DNA from: Sclerotinia nivalis
Taxonomy: Eukaryota > Ascomycota > Leotiomycetes > Helotiales > Sclerotiniaceae
NCBI GenBank assembly: GCA_029531795.1
Contig: JAPEIS010000012.1
Location: 682,001 to 746,000 of the forward strand
Reading direction: 5' to 3'
Length of the DNA: 64,000 nucleotides
Every line of letters begins with the position of its first letter. Position 1 is the first letter of the stretch. The notes beneath the pieces were generated by a model. That model saw nothing but the letters and a program-made list of their open reading frames with translations, ran no database searches and had not been told where the DNA came from. The translations under genes and the position numbers were made by a program. Positions 36,801-48,385 of the stretch are shown here, piece by piece.

Positions 36801-39683
36801 ATGGCTTCTCCGCGTCCCGACGAGAGTGACGACGAGTCTGAGCTCTCAGACATTGATGTTACTGAGATAGAAAGTGTAGCTCTTTCGGATACACCAAAAT
36901 CCGCAGCAAATCCAATCACTTCAGAATCCCCTGAAATCGACGAGACGAACGGGGATCTCGAGTCTCAAACCATTGCGGCATCATCGAATGCGGAACAAAA
37001 TGGTGAAATCATCGATCTTGATGACCGACCACGATCCCAGGGAGAAGGTGATCAAGAAGAGGGTTTTATGACGGCATCCGAGTCTCCGAAGAATACTAAG
37101 CTGTCAGTACAAAGCACTGGCCGCCGAGGCGAGAAGTCATCCACCACAGAAATGGAGCCTAAAATGAGCACCCCAGAACTGCCATCAAACACTTTAAAGA
37201 GAAAGTCATTCACAATTGGATCTCCCAAAAAGGCTACTACGATTCCTACAGCCCATAGGCCACATCTTCGTTCAAATCTCGTTACCCCGAGACAACCCTC
37301 CGCGGCAGTCTCCGAGCGTCAGTCTACTGGTCATTACAAATCATCATCCGATTCAAAGGTCGATAAAGAAACTGCTCGTTTAAGGGAGGTTTTATTGCAT
37401 GTGTCGAGTGAGGCGACTCAAGCAATATTGCGTGAGCAATGGAGAAATTTCCTTTTTACGAATGCAGAGGATTCACACATTACATTCATTCTTCGGGCCG
37501 GATTGAAAAATGCTAATCCAAATGTTCTTGCGCGCATTATCAAGGATGCTGGTGTTATGAAAGAAGCTTTTGTTGAAGTTGTCTCCGCCAAACAGCCCAT
37601 TGTCGCCAAGGTCCTCAAGAATGCTTCTGCGAATCAGCTCGCAGATCTCGTACCTAGTAAAGTTCTCGATCAGGCTTTGTCTGAACGTTTGAAGAGTGTT
37701 CCGGCAAAAACTCTCATACGATGGCTTGCTGAAGCTGATAGACTTGGTTACAGCCTTGACGATATTCTGGATGAAAATGATGAGACCGTCATGCCACACA
37801 TACCAAGTAGGGCACAAAGTCATGACGGTGATACAGAAATGACCTATGAGGCACCAAAGAACCCCGAACCTCCATCTTTGGATCCTCTTGTTGCTGAACA
37901 GCAACGAATCATCGCCCTTCAAAAGGCTCAAATTGAAGCTCGAGCACATGTACTTGATGATTTACGATGCCCTACCTGCACCTATAAGTTTGATACCATT
38001 AGAGGATACAATTTTGTGAGTCTTGAGTTATCGTGATTTTATGCAAAGCTAACAGTGTATAGCATCGATCAAAAAATATCTGTACTAGAAATCAACCTCC
38101 AGGATTGAAGTTTTATTGCAGTAATTGTGCTCAGGGCTTTACGACCAAACAAGGAATGCTATACGTATGTTTTATCTATGTGACTTGAGAATTATGCTGA
38201 CTTGCAAAAGCATGAAAAGAAGCGCGTTTGTCTTGGGGAAGAAGGAGAAGATGATGATGAAGCCATTTTTCAAGACTACCTAGACCGTCAAAATCCCGTC
38301 TCGAATTCTACACATACTCAATATTTAACAGATGTTAACAACCAATCGCGCGTTGACCACCTGCACAATCCAAGCATTCCCGGACCAACGCACAATATTC
38401 CTCGACCACCTCTACATACTCCAACAATCTCTAAGCATATTTCAGCAATCATTGCTGCCTCTCCTTTGGATGAAGGGGCTCGTCAATCACCATCTGAATT
38501 AACTCCCGAGAAACGTGCTGCTCTAGAAGCTGCTCTACAGAGAGTAGAAGAAAAATACGCCGAGGACCAAGCCAGTATCCCCGAGGATTGGCCTGCAGAC
38601 AAACGAGAGGCACGACTTATTTCTCTCAAAAATGGAAACGCATCCCGTAAATCACAAATCCGTAAATCATTTGGTGTTACTCTACGTATGCGCGACAAGG
38701 ATAAGGAGGCAAAGAAAAGACGTGAGGTTTTAGGCACAAGTTCTCCTTTAGTAACTGCGGGAGTAAATCGCATTGGGGATTTCCGTAATTCACCAATGGC
38801 TAGTTATTCAGTGGGTGGTCAGCAGATGCATCAGGGTCAACCGCCGACAAGTGTAAGAATGGAAATGGTGGATATGAGACCTGCTACAGGCTTTTCGCCA
38901 ATTAATGCTCAACCGCAACATCATTCATCTTCACAAGCACCGTCAGGTCACATTAATATGCCCTATTCTGTTCCTCCTGGAACTCAAGGTTTTCTTCCAA
39001 GCTTCCCGCCAACAAAACCACTTACGTCGCATCCACGACCTGGCTCAGGTCATCGAATGAGTCCTCATGATGGAAATCGAGAATTACAGGATCATGCAAA
39101 TAAAAGATTGAAGCGTAATTCAAATGCAGGGATGACACAAGCAGAAGAAGAAAGAAGTCGACACTTTGCACCGTCGAATTTGGCATCCATGGGAACGCAT
39201 GGGAGAAGTGCTTCCGGGTCGGGAGTGAAAGGTAGAGTTGGGGCTCATGATGGACTTGGAATGCTCGTGCTGGATAAACAAAAACCGAGTTCTGCGGGTA
39301 CGCGTGGTGTGATGGATGGGGATAGCAGACCTAGTTCTGCGGGTTCGGGTGGGGTGGGAAATGCGCAGAGGCCTATCAAGAGGGTACCGGTTGGGGGGAT
39401 TCAGAGGAGATGGGAGGCGTTGAATGGGAAGGGGCCTGGTAGGAGGGCGGAAGTTGGTGCTTCGACAACTGGGGCTGGGGCTGGGTTGATGAGGAGTGTA
39501 AAGGGGAACGGGAGAGAAAATGGACAAACTGAGGATGGAAATGGAAATGCAGATGTAGCTACGGGAGGAAAAGGTAAAGGTAAGGAGCCAATGAGCTTGA
39601 GAGGAATGAATGTCGTCAATTTAGTTAGTGATGAGAGTGCGAGTGAAGGAGGAACTGCTGGTGTTAGTGGGGACGACAGTTAA
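36801..39683 (+). CDS. Protein with two C2HC zinc fingers, 929 aa
   Basis: Exons are 36801-38015, 38063-38164 and 38211-39683; introns are 47 and 46 nt, both phase 0. I do not recognise a named ortholog. Residues 1-180 are acidic and Ser-rich. A helical region follows at about 195-330 (LREVLLHVSSEATQAILREQW through SERLKSVPAKTLIRWLAEADRLG). Two zinc fingers with identical spacing lie at 390-412 and 424-446: C-x2-C-x12-H-x5-C, opening CPTC and CSNC. Residues 530-580 are basic and helical, and the last 350 are Ser/Gly/Pro-rich and disordered. A nuclear or RNA-related role is likely from composition but not shown. Each intron lies immediately before the zinc-binding His of a finger. Confidence 0.85.
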
Positions 39684-41939
39684 GTTTCCAGGAGTTATTG
39701 ATGAGCGAGAGAAAGGATAGGAATGATAGTATGGATATCTTTCGACACGAGCAAGCATGAATTCCTTTTTTCAATTCATTTCTTTTTTCTTTTTTTTATC
39801 TTCTATTCTTGACACTGAATATATATACTTTGTTTATACCAAATGAGAAATACGGAATATGGAATTCGTTGAAATTGGGGAATAATCGTGGAAAAATATA
39901 CATAAGATTACCTAGTATTCTATTATTATGAATACTGAATAAGAGTGCGGAGCTGTGGAGAAGAAAAGTTGGAGTTTGAGTTGAAGGGATATGGGGATTG
40001 AGATTATGAGTGTGAGGATGAGGATGAGTAGAAATTGATTATCTTGTTTGTAATCTGCTGAACACGAAATGGGAATTAAAATTAGAGATGAAAGTTATAT
40101 AATTAGTGTACTAAACGCTCGAGTAGATATTTAGAATAACATTTACATTTAGAATAACATTTACATCTACAAAATTAACTCGAACCTCTGTGAAAAAGTT
40201 ATTAGATAGATTAGGTTCCGGATGAAAATTCCACTGAGTGTATATCCAATCCATATCAACAATAATTATAATCATCTCCTTCCGACATTTTTTTTCATCA
40301 ACAATATCTAATCAGATCATGATCATCTTTCGCATTCTTCAATGATATATGATATCTAATCAGATTATACCTACCCTCCCCCAAATCGACACCACCAAAA
40401 AAACCACCACGCACCACCAAGCACCACCAAACATCTCACCACCCGGCTAAATCAATCACTCCGGAGTCCAGCTCCAACCGCTCCTTCTCTTTTAGGCAAG
40501 TAAGTACTAGATATCTAGATCATCCATTTCTTGGAATTTTCTTGGAATTCTCTTGGGGGGTATTTATTGTGTTTGTTTGGGTGTTTATCAAAGTTTTAAG
40601 GTGTGTTAGGAGAAGGTTAAGGTGTGTTAAAGGAAGGTTAAGAGAAGACCAAGAGAAGACCAAGAGATGGTATAGATGATATAGGAAGTTTGGAAGATAG
40701 GGAGATAGATAGATAAGGACATCAAGAGATAGGTTATTTAGGGTATTTAGATGGATGGAAATCAAGAAGGTAAATAGAATAGGTAGATAGATAGGTATTT
40801 GTTTGCGATGAGGAATAACGGCCTAATAATAACCCATAATAATAGCAACAAGATTAAGGAAATACCAGCAATTAGATCACCATATCTGATATCGGATTTA
40901 GAATACACGACAACTATACATATAATTACGCTTAGTAGATGGGATTGAGTACCGGTATTTTTATGTGCTATAGTGAGTGAGTGCTGCGTATATTTTGGCT
41001 ACTTAATTTACAATTTATTATTTATTATTTAATGGGGAAGTACTCGTAAGGTTAAAATAGAATGAAATTTACGATTTACGATTTACGATTTACGATATCA
41101 GTTTGGCAGTAGAGTAGATGGATGGACAAGATGGATGGACAAGATAGATGGACGAATACAAATGCAAATACAGGTGTAAATGCAAGAATCTAAGAATAGC
41201 AAACCATCCATTCTATTCATTCTATTCTATCCTTTCTATATCTAGGTAGATCATAACATAACCATCTTCATCTCCATCTCTATCTTCCAATAGGCCACTC
41301 CACACTCTTCACCTTCACAAGCCAAAACCCAAAAAATAAATCACATAGAACACACGAACCCATCTAGAACACCATCACATTAACCAATCGACCTCCTTCT
41401 TCTTTAGGGATAATATACGTAGCATGCATACTTACATAGAATACCAAGAAAGAAAACACCTGAATTGAAAAAAAAGAAACTATTCATCGCCTCGTCTCGT
41501 CTCGCCTCGCCAAGCAGATGCAAATGCATAGATCGAAATAAGAAGGAGAAGCAGAAAGGGAGAGATAAGAATGGATTTTTATTTTTTAATCTAATTGACT
41601 GACAGGATACGATGCCATGAAGCAAGCAAGCTATTGAGAAGAAGAAGAAGAAGAAGAAGAAGATGGAGAAGGAGAATACAGAATAGGAAAGTGATAATTC
41701 TCCATTTTTGAAGATTTGGAAATTTGTATCTATAATCTATGTGTACCATGTATGTATACCATACCAAGCCAAGTATCTGAAGAATATAGATCCAAAGGAA
41801 AACCCACATCCACATTCCCACTCCCATTCCCTCACTCTCTCACACATCAGCATTTACACCTCTAAATCTCCAACTCCTCCTCTATCTCCATCTCATCCCC
41901 GACTCCGATCTCTGATCTCAGCACCTCAACCACATCACC
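39684..41939. other. AT-rich intergenic region with short repeats
   Basis: About 2.3 kb without a gene. It has an 18-bp direct repeat (AGAATAACATTTACAT type) near 40133-40170, short GATTTAC units at 41066-41096, GATGGACAA repeats at 41118-41155 and the GAA microsatellite. Some 3' leader of the trypsin gene promoter is included. Confidence 0.5.
41638..41662 (+). repeat. (GAA)8 microsatellite
   Basis: Eight consecutive GAA units in noncoding sequence, about 280 bases upstream of the trypsin start. Confidence 0.85.
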
Positions 41940-42935
41940 ATGGCCCCAATCATCAACCTCGCACTCGCACTCGCGATGCCCATCCTCTCACTCGCAGCGG
42001 CGCTCCCCACTGGAACGGAACTCGAAAATCGCGGCAGTACCCTCACAGGCACACCAGAAATCGTAGGAGGAACCACCGCCGCATCGGGGGAATTCCCCTA
42101 CATAGTTAGTTTGTCGTATGGTGGTTCGCATTTCTGCGGTGGCGTTTTGCTCAATGCGTATGCCGTTCTTACGGCTGCTCATTGCTCTGTTTCTTATTCG
42201 GCCTCGTCTGTTAAAGTCCGTGCGGGAACCTTGGTATGTTGTTCTTGTTTCCCTTGTACTTATTCGTTACGATGAATGCAGAGATCATGGTTTCCAAATG
42301 ATTCTCATTCATCGCATTTCGTGCTTAGAAGTACATATGTATTGACTTATGATAGACCTGGGCATCCGGCGGTACACAAGTTGGAGTTAGTAAGGTGGTT
42401 GTCCATCCTTCTTATAACTCGCAAACGATCAACAACGACATTGCGCTCTGGCACTTATCGACTGCTCTTCCAGCCACTTCAACCATCGGCTATGCCAAGT
42501 TACCCGTTCAAGGTTCGGATCCTGTTGTTAGTTCAACCGCTACAGTTGCAGGCTGGTATGTAACTCCCATCTTATACAAAATTGCTTAAAACAAAGAACT
42601 AATTGGTAAATAGGGGTCTTTTGACTGAGAATGCATCCTCCTTGCCATCAACTTTAAGAAAAGTCTCGGTTCCAGTCATCTCTCGTGCTTCTTGCCAAGC
42701 TGAGTATGGTACATCTTCTGTTACAACCAACATGTGGTGTGCAGGAGTGACTGGAGGTGGTAAGGACTCTTGCTCTGGTGATAGTGGTGGACCAATCATT
42801 GATGCTGCTACTGGTGTTTTGGAGGGAACTGTTTCCTGGGGTCAAGGATGTGCTGAAGCTGGTTATGCTGGTGTTTACTCCAGAGTTGGTAACTATGTTA
42901 CTTATATTCAAAGTAATCTCTGGACTTCTTTGTAA
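41940..42935 (+). CDS. Secreted trypsin-like serine protease (S1 family)
   Basis: Exons are 41940-42233, 42356-42555 and 42614-42935; introns are 122 and 58 nt and the join reads ...RAGTL-TWASGG and AGW-GLLTEN, giving 271 aa. A signal peptide (MAPIINLALALAMPILSLAAALP) and a short propeptide precede the mature N-terminus IVGG at residue 41. The catalytic triad is H81 (TAAHC), D127 (NNDIALW) and S222 (GDSGGP). D216, six residues before the serine, is in the trypsin S1-pocket position, so cleavage after Arg or Lys is expected. The length and Cys pattern fit a fungal extracellular trypsin. It is convergent with the neighbouring permease gene. Confidence 0.94.
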
Positions 42936-43326
42936 ATAGGAGCAGATGGTGGAGTGGAAGGTCAAGGTTGGAACGTGAAAGAGGACGAAATTCGGTAAGT
43001 GGAAGGTAGCATAGAAGTAGGCGGTAGCGCGCTATGATATAGATTAGCTAGACTTGTCTAAAAAATGATGTTGTGTTGTGGCATTTTTACATACTCATTA
43101 AATTCGCAGAAGTTGGTAGTCGGTGAATGTCCTTCGAGTCAAAAATTTCCCCAGTTTGAAATCAGAATTGGAGTTTGAACACAGAATTAAAGTTTGGACA
43201 ATGATCAGAAGCTTCTTGGCGAGAATATTTTAATGTGTTCATGAGTACCAGTTGTCAATTCCACTGCTTGGATACAGCAAAATATACATCTCGGGACCTC
43301 TGAAGCATCGAATTCGTCATTCATCA

Positions 43327-45172
43327 TCATTCATGAGGATTCATTGCATAACTTTGCACTGTTAGAAAAGATACATGAAGCCATATTGCCACCTGGAGAT
43401 ATCTTACCAATGCCTGCTCACTCTCATACTCTACCCGTGATCTTTCATAGAATTTGTGTCGAAACTGTAACCTGCCCCGGGAGAACCAATCGATGCCTAC
43501 GACACAAGCTAAGATGCAGTATATGACACTGATATAATTCATATCTATTGCCATATCAGCGCAAGTCTTGGTGACGCTCTTAAAAATACTTACTGGATGT
43601 GGTCACAGGGAGATGTATTGGAAATGAGAACCTGTATGATGAATGTTAAGATTCTCTCCGCAGGAAGGCGTGTGTAACTTACATGATGAGTGCAAATAAT
43701 GTCCAGATAATTGTTAATATGTTGGCAAAATGGCCAAACCTACCAAGCCAAAACGGTCCATGTGAGATTGAATCACGGCCCTTACAAAGCAAACATAGGA
43801 GGGGGATAGTGTAAGATACATATGGGAGGACAATACATCCAATGATCATACTGTGACATGTCAGAACTGACCTACAGCTCTATATCAGAACGTACAAGAC
43901 TCACCTGTTAAAAGCAGTTGTTGAAATTAAATACAAAAATCCAAGTATAGCAACGACTGTTGCGCTCAAAGCATGTGCTCGTAATGGAACATCTAGTGTA
44001 ACATTGATCTTGGCTAGAGATTTGTGGAATGGAACACCTCCATCTCGAGCAAAAGTCCAACAGAGTCGGGATTGCCATGTGTGACATGCAATCAGACAAC
44101 CAATTCCAGTTGCCATGATAAGGGACTCCAGAAGGATTGCAGCAGATTTGTTGCCAAGGGACTGGTAAAATAATTCTAGAATTGGTACTCTTGTAACAGT
44201 GCCGACAATGGTATCAAAGTTATTAATACTGAAGAACATCGCAACGACGAAGAACCAAGCTGTAGTAAAACCAATCGCAATAGTAGCCATGATAGAAATT
44301 GGTATGACTACTTCGGGTTGATGAACTTCTTCTGCTAGATGCACAGCACTGTCAAGACAAGAAAATGCCCAGTTGGCATTTACGAGACCAACAATGAAGG
44401 CAATGCCATTATTTGACCAGCCAGTATTGTTAATAAATGTTGCAAAGACAAATTTAATGTCTTGATGCGTTGGGGCTTGCGATGGTACAGCAAAGAGAAT
44501 TAACCCAAAAGATATCAAAGACATGTAAAGAGTAAAGGTCCCCAGTGTAGGTAGAATTTCGCCGTAGCAATTGAAGATGAAGGCAAATAGATTGATTAGT
44601 TGATATGCAATAAAAACATGCAATTCATGAATGACACTATTGACAGGTTACTACTAAATCTGGAGACAGACTACGCTTGGGAGAACTTACAAATCTGGAT
44701 GATTTAATTGCCAACATCCAACTACTGCTGACGCAACAGCTAACGACACACTCGCTGAGGCGAAAAGAGATCCCACCCATGCACAATACCCAGTAACAAA
44801 CGATAATGGCCTTGCGTATCTCTTGGGTGCTAATTCCATAGTCCAAAAATGTTGTCCTGCAGCATTTGGCATTGCACTTGCCAATTCTGATAACGAACAT
44901 CCTACACAAATACTTATGGACGCAACAAGGGGTATTCCATACACAAAGAGAGCAGGACCACCAGAGTCAATACCTGTGATGAAGGCACTGGAAATTCCAA
45001 ACCACGAATTTGTGAGAGAGAATCCTTCACCCAATATTGACCATATAGTGAATTTACGGCGCATATCATGATTGCTAACATCTTCATTTTCGCTCCTTGC
45101 GTTTGGGATATTGTCTGGTTGGTAAATGGTAGTCTGGAGTGACGAAATATCGCCAAATTTTGGCATATCCAT
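43327..45172 (-). CDS. APC-family amino-acid/polyamine permease
   Basis: Minus-strand exons are 44691-45172, 43905-44636, 43683-43850, 43594-43631 and 43327-43544. The introns are 54, 54, 51 and 49 nt, all with consensus borders, and the joined frame gives 545 aa. The cytosolic N-terminus precedes FTIWSILGEGFSLTNSWFG, then about twelve hydrophobic membrane segments. The conserved loop ANWAFSCLDSAVHLAEEVHQPEVVIPISI and the fragment CHTWQSRLCWTFARDGGVPF are typical of the fungal GABA/choline/amino-acid permease group (Uga4 and Hnm1 relatives). The final membrane part reads SFPIHLPVTTSNMNYISVIY. The substrate cannot be read from sequence. The 38-nt fourth exon is very short. It likely acts in the plasma membrane. 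Confidence 0.93.
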
Positions 45173-46578
45173 AATGTCGTCTAGAATCCAGTTGATCCTC
45201 GGAGAGATATTGGATTACGTATGAGAATAAATCGCACAAGGCTTCAGGATAGTGAATCGAATCGAACTTGTCAATATTCAAGCTGTTGCTAAGATTGTTG
45301 GTCTCGCGCGTGGTATCTTAAGAATGACAATTTTTGGAAAATAAAGTTTGCAGAACCATAATCATTGCTTATTCTATGGCTATACCGATAAAAATCGCGT
45401 CCATGAAGATCAAATTCTCAGTCCTTAGAGAGGATATATCTATTCAAATATCATGGAATGTCCTATTGTGGCAATTTGATCCATCAATCACCCACTTTTG
45501 AGTAGAAGATAGGGAGGAGGAAGACGCGCTGTAGATAAGAGGTTGTACCTCAAAACCTTATCGCTATCATTGTTTCGAAATGAGCGGATGTCGCAGGGTT
45601 AAACTTTGCAGATATACCTATGGAAATGAGACACTTGTCGTTTCACTCCATGTTATAGTGAGATTGTACGTGACTTTCCAAGGTTTCAAAGTTAGCTGGG
45701 AAAGTAAGTGCACGTGAATACCTTGGCTAGCCTCATTCTTGTCTCTTTGAATCAACGATCAACCACATGCCAAGACCTGTTTCTCTATTAATCATGGGAT
45801 AAATACGATATATGATCCGCAAGCGACCTGTCCGATAAAATGAAGAAAACACTGCTCCAGAGAAAACGAACAATGATAACGAACACATCGTGTGATGGCC
45901 AACGATGCTGTGACGCTAATCCTGTCAGCTGAGACTGCCAGATCGAATTTCGTCTTGAAGTTTGTTCGAGACGAGACGATGTTATAGAAATACCACGTTC
46001 GTAGAGTATTGGTAGATGTGATTTTCATATCATGTTGTTGATATGAAGGGTGTGTAATCTTCGATTGATCCGGATCTTGTTCGTCCCACAGCATGAAAGG
46101 ACCACCTCTGTGACCCCATCAGCGAGGCAGAGCTTTCTCGAAAGGTCCTCGGAAGTGAGGTCATGACTCTTGCATATGATCTTCCCCGGGACTTCCTCCC
46201 TTGAACATCCACGTTGACAATATAAAATTGTTTCTTAGTGCTCTTGAACATCCCCGTCAAACAAGCAAACTTTCTGTATGACTTCCAGCTAAAAGAGATT
46301 GGTATCACGTGATCCCAACTGTGGGGCATTAGTGGAATTGAGGAAATTACTATGTTTTATTTTCAACCCCTCTGTCTCGGGCGCACTATATTTGAGAAGG
46401 AAAAATAAAAGACATCAGGCGTGAAAGGTACTTAGATCATTGGGCTAGTACTACTAATTGCGAAATTTGTTATTATTTGTTACATGTTTGCTCGGTACCA
46501 AATGAAGGCGATATTTGGTGCAATATATCTATCTGTCTAGCAAAATTGAAGTACACGCTACAGCAAAAAGTCCCAAAA
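45173..46578. other. Intergenic region upstream of the permease
   Basis: About 1.4 kb. It holds the permease promoter and then sequence without a gene. No domain is recognisable in the short minus-strand frames at 45792-46329. Confidence 0.5.
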
Positions 46579-46676
46579 CGACACCTGAGTGATTCGAACA
46601 CTCGCTCCCGAAGGAAATGCCTAACTCTGTGGTGTACAGTAGCAGGGCATCGCGTTAACCACTCCGCCAAAGTGCC
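46579..46676 (-). tRNA. tRNA-Ser(GCU) with a 17-nt intron
   Basis: Read on the minus strand, the gene starts GGCACTTTGGCGGAGTGG and ends GTGTCG. The acceptor stem (7 pairs, two G-U wobbles), the D arm, the anticodon stem ATGCC/GGCAT and the T arm GAGTG-TTCGAAT-CACTC all form. A long variable arm and discriminator G73 are those of a serine tRNA. The spliced anticodon loop would be CUGCUAA with anticodon GCU, and a 17-nt intron (CTGTACACCACAGAGTT) lies after position 37. A TTTT run follows the 3' end, as a pol III stop. Confidence 0.92.
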
Positions 46677-48302
46677 AGCTTTTCTGTTAATTGTCCCTGT
46701 ACAATAATATAGATACCACGTTTGGTTGCGCAAGGGGGAAATGGTGGGGTAGCGGGGTATCAAACGCGACGACATATCATTATATCTACGAAATGGAGAA
46801 CAAATCACACCAAAATCGAATACACCTATCTAATTTCATAGTCCTCAAGCTTAAATGCTTAGAAGATATTTCATTTTGGTGTTTTGCTCTCTGATCCTTC
46901 GTTTCTCCAGCAATGGGTAGATGCCAAGTGGTAGACACCGGTTGTTTAAAATTTGTGAATTTTTATACATCGTTCTTTCCTTCTTCGCTTCCTGTCGGAC
47001 TGATTTCCTCGCACTCTCCACTCGTCTGGTTGATTTTCGCCAAATTCACATGTACTTGCGCTTCTGTTTTTCTTTCCTCTTTTCCTCGTATGGCATGGCT
47101 CCCTCATTCCTTCTATAATACTTCTATCAACTGATTTCTTGTTAGATTTTGTTTCTTCGAGCATATATCTCAGTAGCCAGGTACTGATTGTACTTCCCTT
47201 TTCTGCTGCTCCGTGTTTTTCTCGTATTCTTCTGTATGTTAATCTGTATGATATAATCGGGCCAATTCGTTACTTATCGGGGTCGGTCTTTCTGTCTGCC
47301 TCTTCAAATCTATCAGAGGTTCCTTCCTCTTTTCCTTGTATGGCATGGCTCCCTCATTCCTTCTATAATACTTCTATCAACTGATTTCTTATTAGATTTT
47401 GTTTCTTCGGGCATATATTTCAATAACCAAATACTAATTGTATTTCCCTTTTCTGTTGCTCCGTGTTTTTCTCGCACTCTTTTGCACGTTAGTCTGCATA
47501 ACATAATCGAGCCAATTCGTTACTTATCGGGGTCGGTCTTTCTGTCTGCCTCTTCAAATCTGTCAGAGGTTCCTTCCTCATTTCCATACACGACTTATTT
47601 CCCATCGACTGGTATAGCAATCTGAAGGCACTCAACTAATAATGGATAACCCCAGCCATAAGATATTCATTTGATGGTCACTTATCATTCCCATCATGTA
47701 TCTCTCAAGGATTCTTTTGCTGTCGCGTTCGTAGAAATGCTGGGACCATTACTTGTAACTTCTCATACAGCGACTAGTTGTTATCCCTCAATCGATCTCA
47801 ATCACTTTTCCGTTGTGACCATGAGAGGTTCCTGCCTTGCAGGTATATCATCGCCGATCTCCCCGTCCAGTCCAAAGTTCTCATGATCACGATCGATCGA
47901 ATCGTTTTTTCCCATTCTCCTTTCCCCAGAGAAGGAACCAAATATCAATTTCCTCACTCCAAGCACAACCCACCGAATAATTCAATAAACAAATCTCTCA
48001 ATTGGCTACCTACATCTACGAATTCCCTCACAAGAGGAAAGTGCCCACCCAAACCCAAAATAAACATTCGGATCTCGGCAGCACCATGAACTCGATAAGT
48101 ATCTACCGCAATCTAAATGTCCTAATCACCCTCTTTTCTTCCTCTCACACTTTCCCTTCCATCCTCACCTCCACCTTCCCTCCCATCCAACACACACACC
48201 CATCCAAGCTAGCCACATCCCAAAATCCTATATAAATCCCTCCATCCCCTTCGATTTTCATTTTCTTTTCTTTTCTTTTTCTTTTCTCTTCAATCCAAAA
48301 AA
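46677..48302. other. Noncoding region with a tandem duplication
   Basis: About 1.6 kb. It holds the 250-bp tandem duplication at 47072-47571. The open frames in it arise from the repeat itself, for example two copies ending in the same MAWLPHSF stretch. No independent gene is seen. The last 250 bases are pyrimidine-rich. Confidence 0.6.
47072..47571 (+). repeat. 250-bp tandem duplication with RIP-like divergence
   Basis: Copy 1 is 47072-47321 and copy 2 is 47322-47571, period exactly 250 with no indel. I count 22 differences, all transitions. Thirteen are A/T in copy 2 and nine are A/T in copy 1, so both copies were hit. Several hits are CpA to TpA. Confidence 0.9.
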
Positions 48303-48385
48303 GCAGGTCCGTCTTTCGCTCAAGAATGTTAGACGGGGTTAAGCATGGAAACATGCATAACGGGGCACTTCGGTGTCACTCCTGC
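48303..48385 (+). ncRNA. Candidate structured RNA (four-way junction)
   Basis: A closing stem GCAGG/CCTGC (48303-48307 with 48381-48385) encloses three hairpins. They are CCGTCT/AGACGG (48309-48336); a 4+5 bp stem with a GAAA tetraloop (48338-48361); and GGCAC/GTGTC with a UUCG tetraloop (48364-48377). A TTTTT run follows at 48390. I do not recognise a known family. Fold and family must be tested. Confidence 0.4.

Noticed and set aside
46913..47384. Open frames ending in MAWLPHSFYNTSIN
   Set aside because: Arise from both copies of the 250-bp tandem duplication; not conserved coding sequence.
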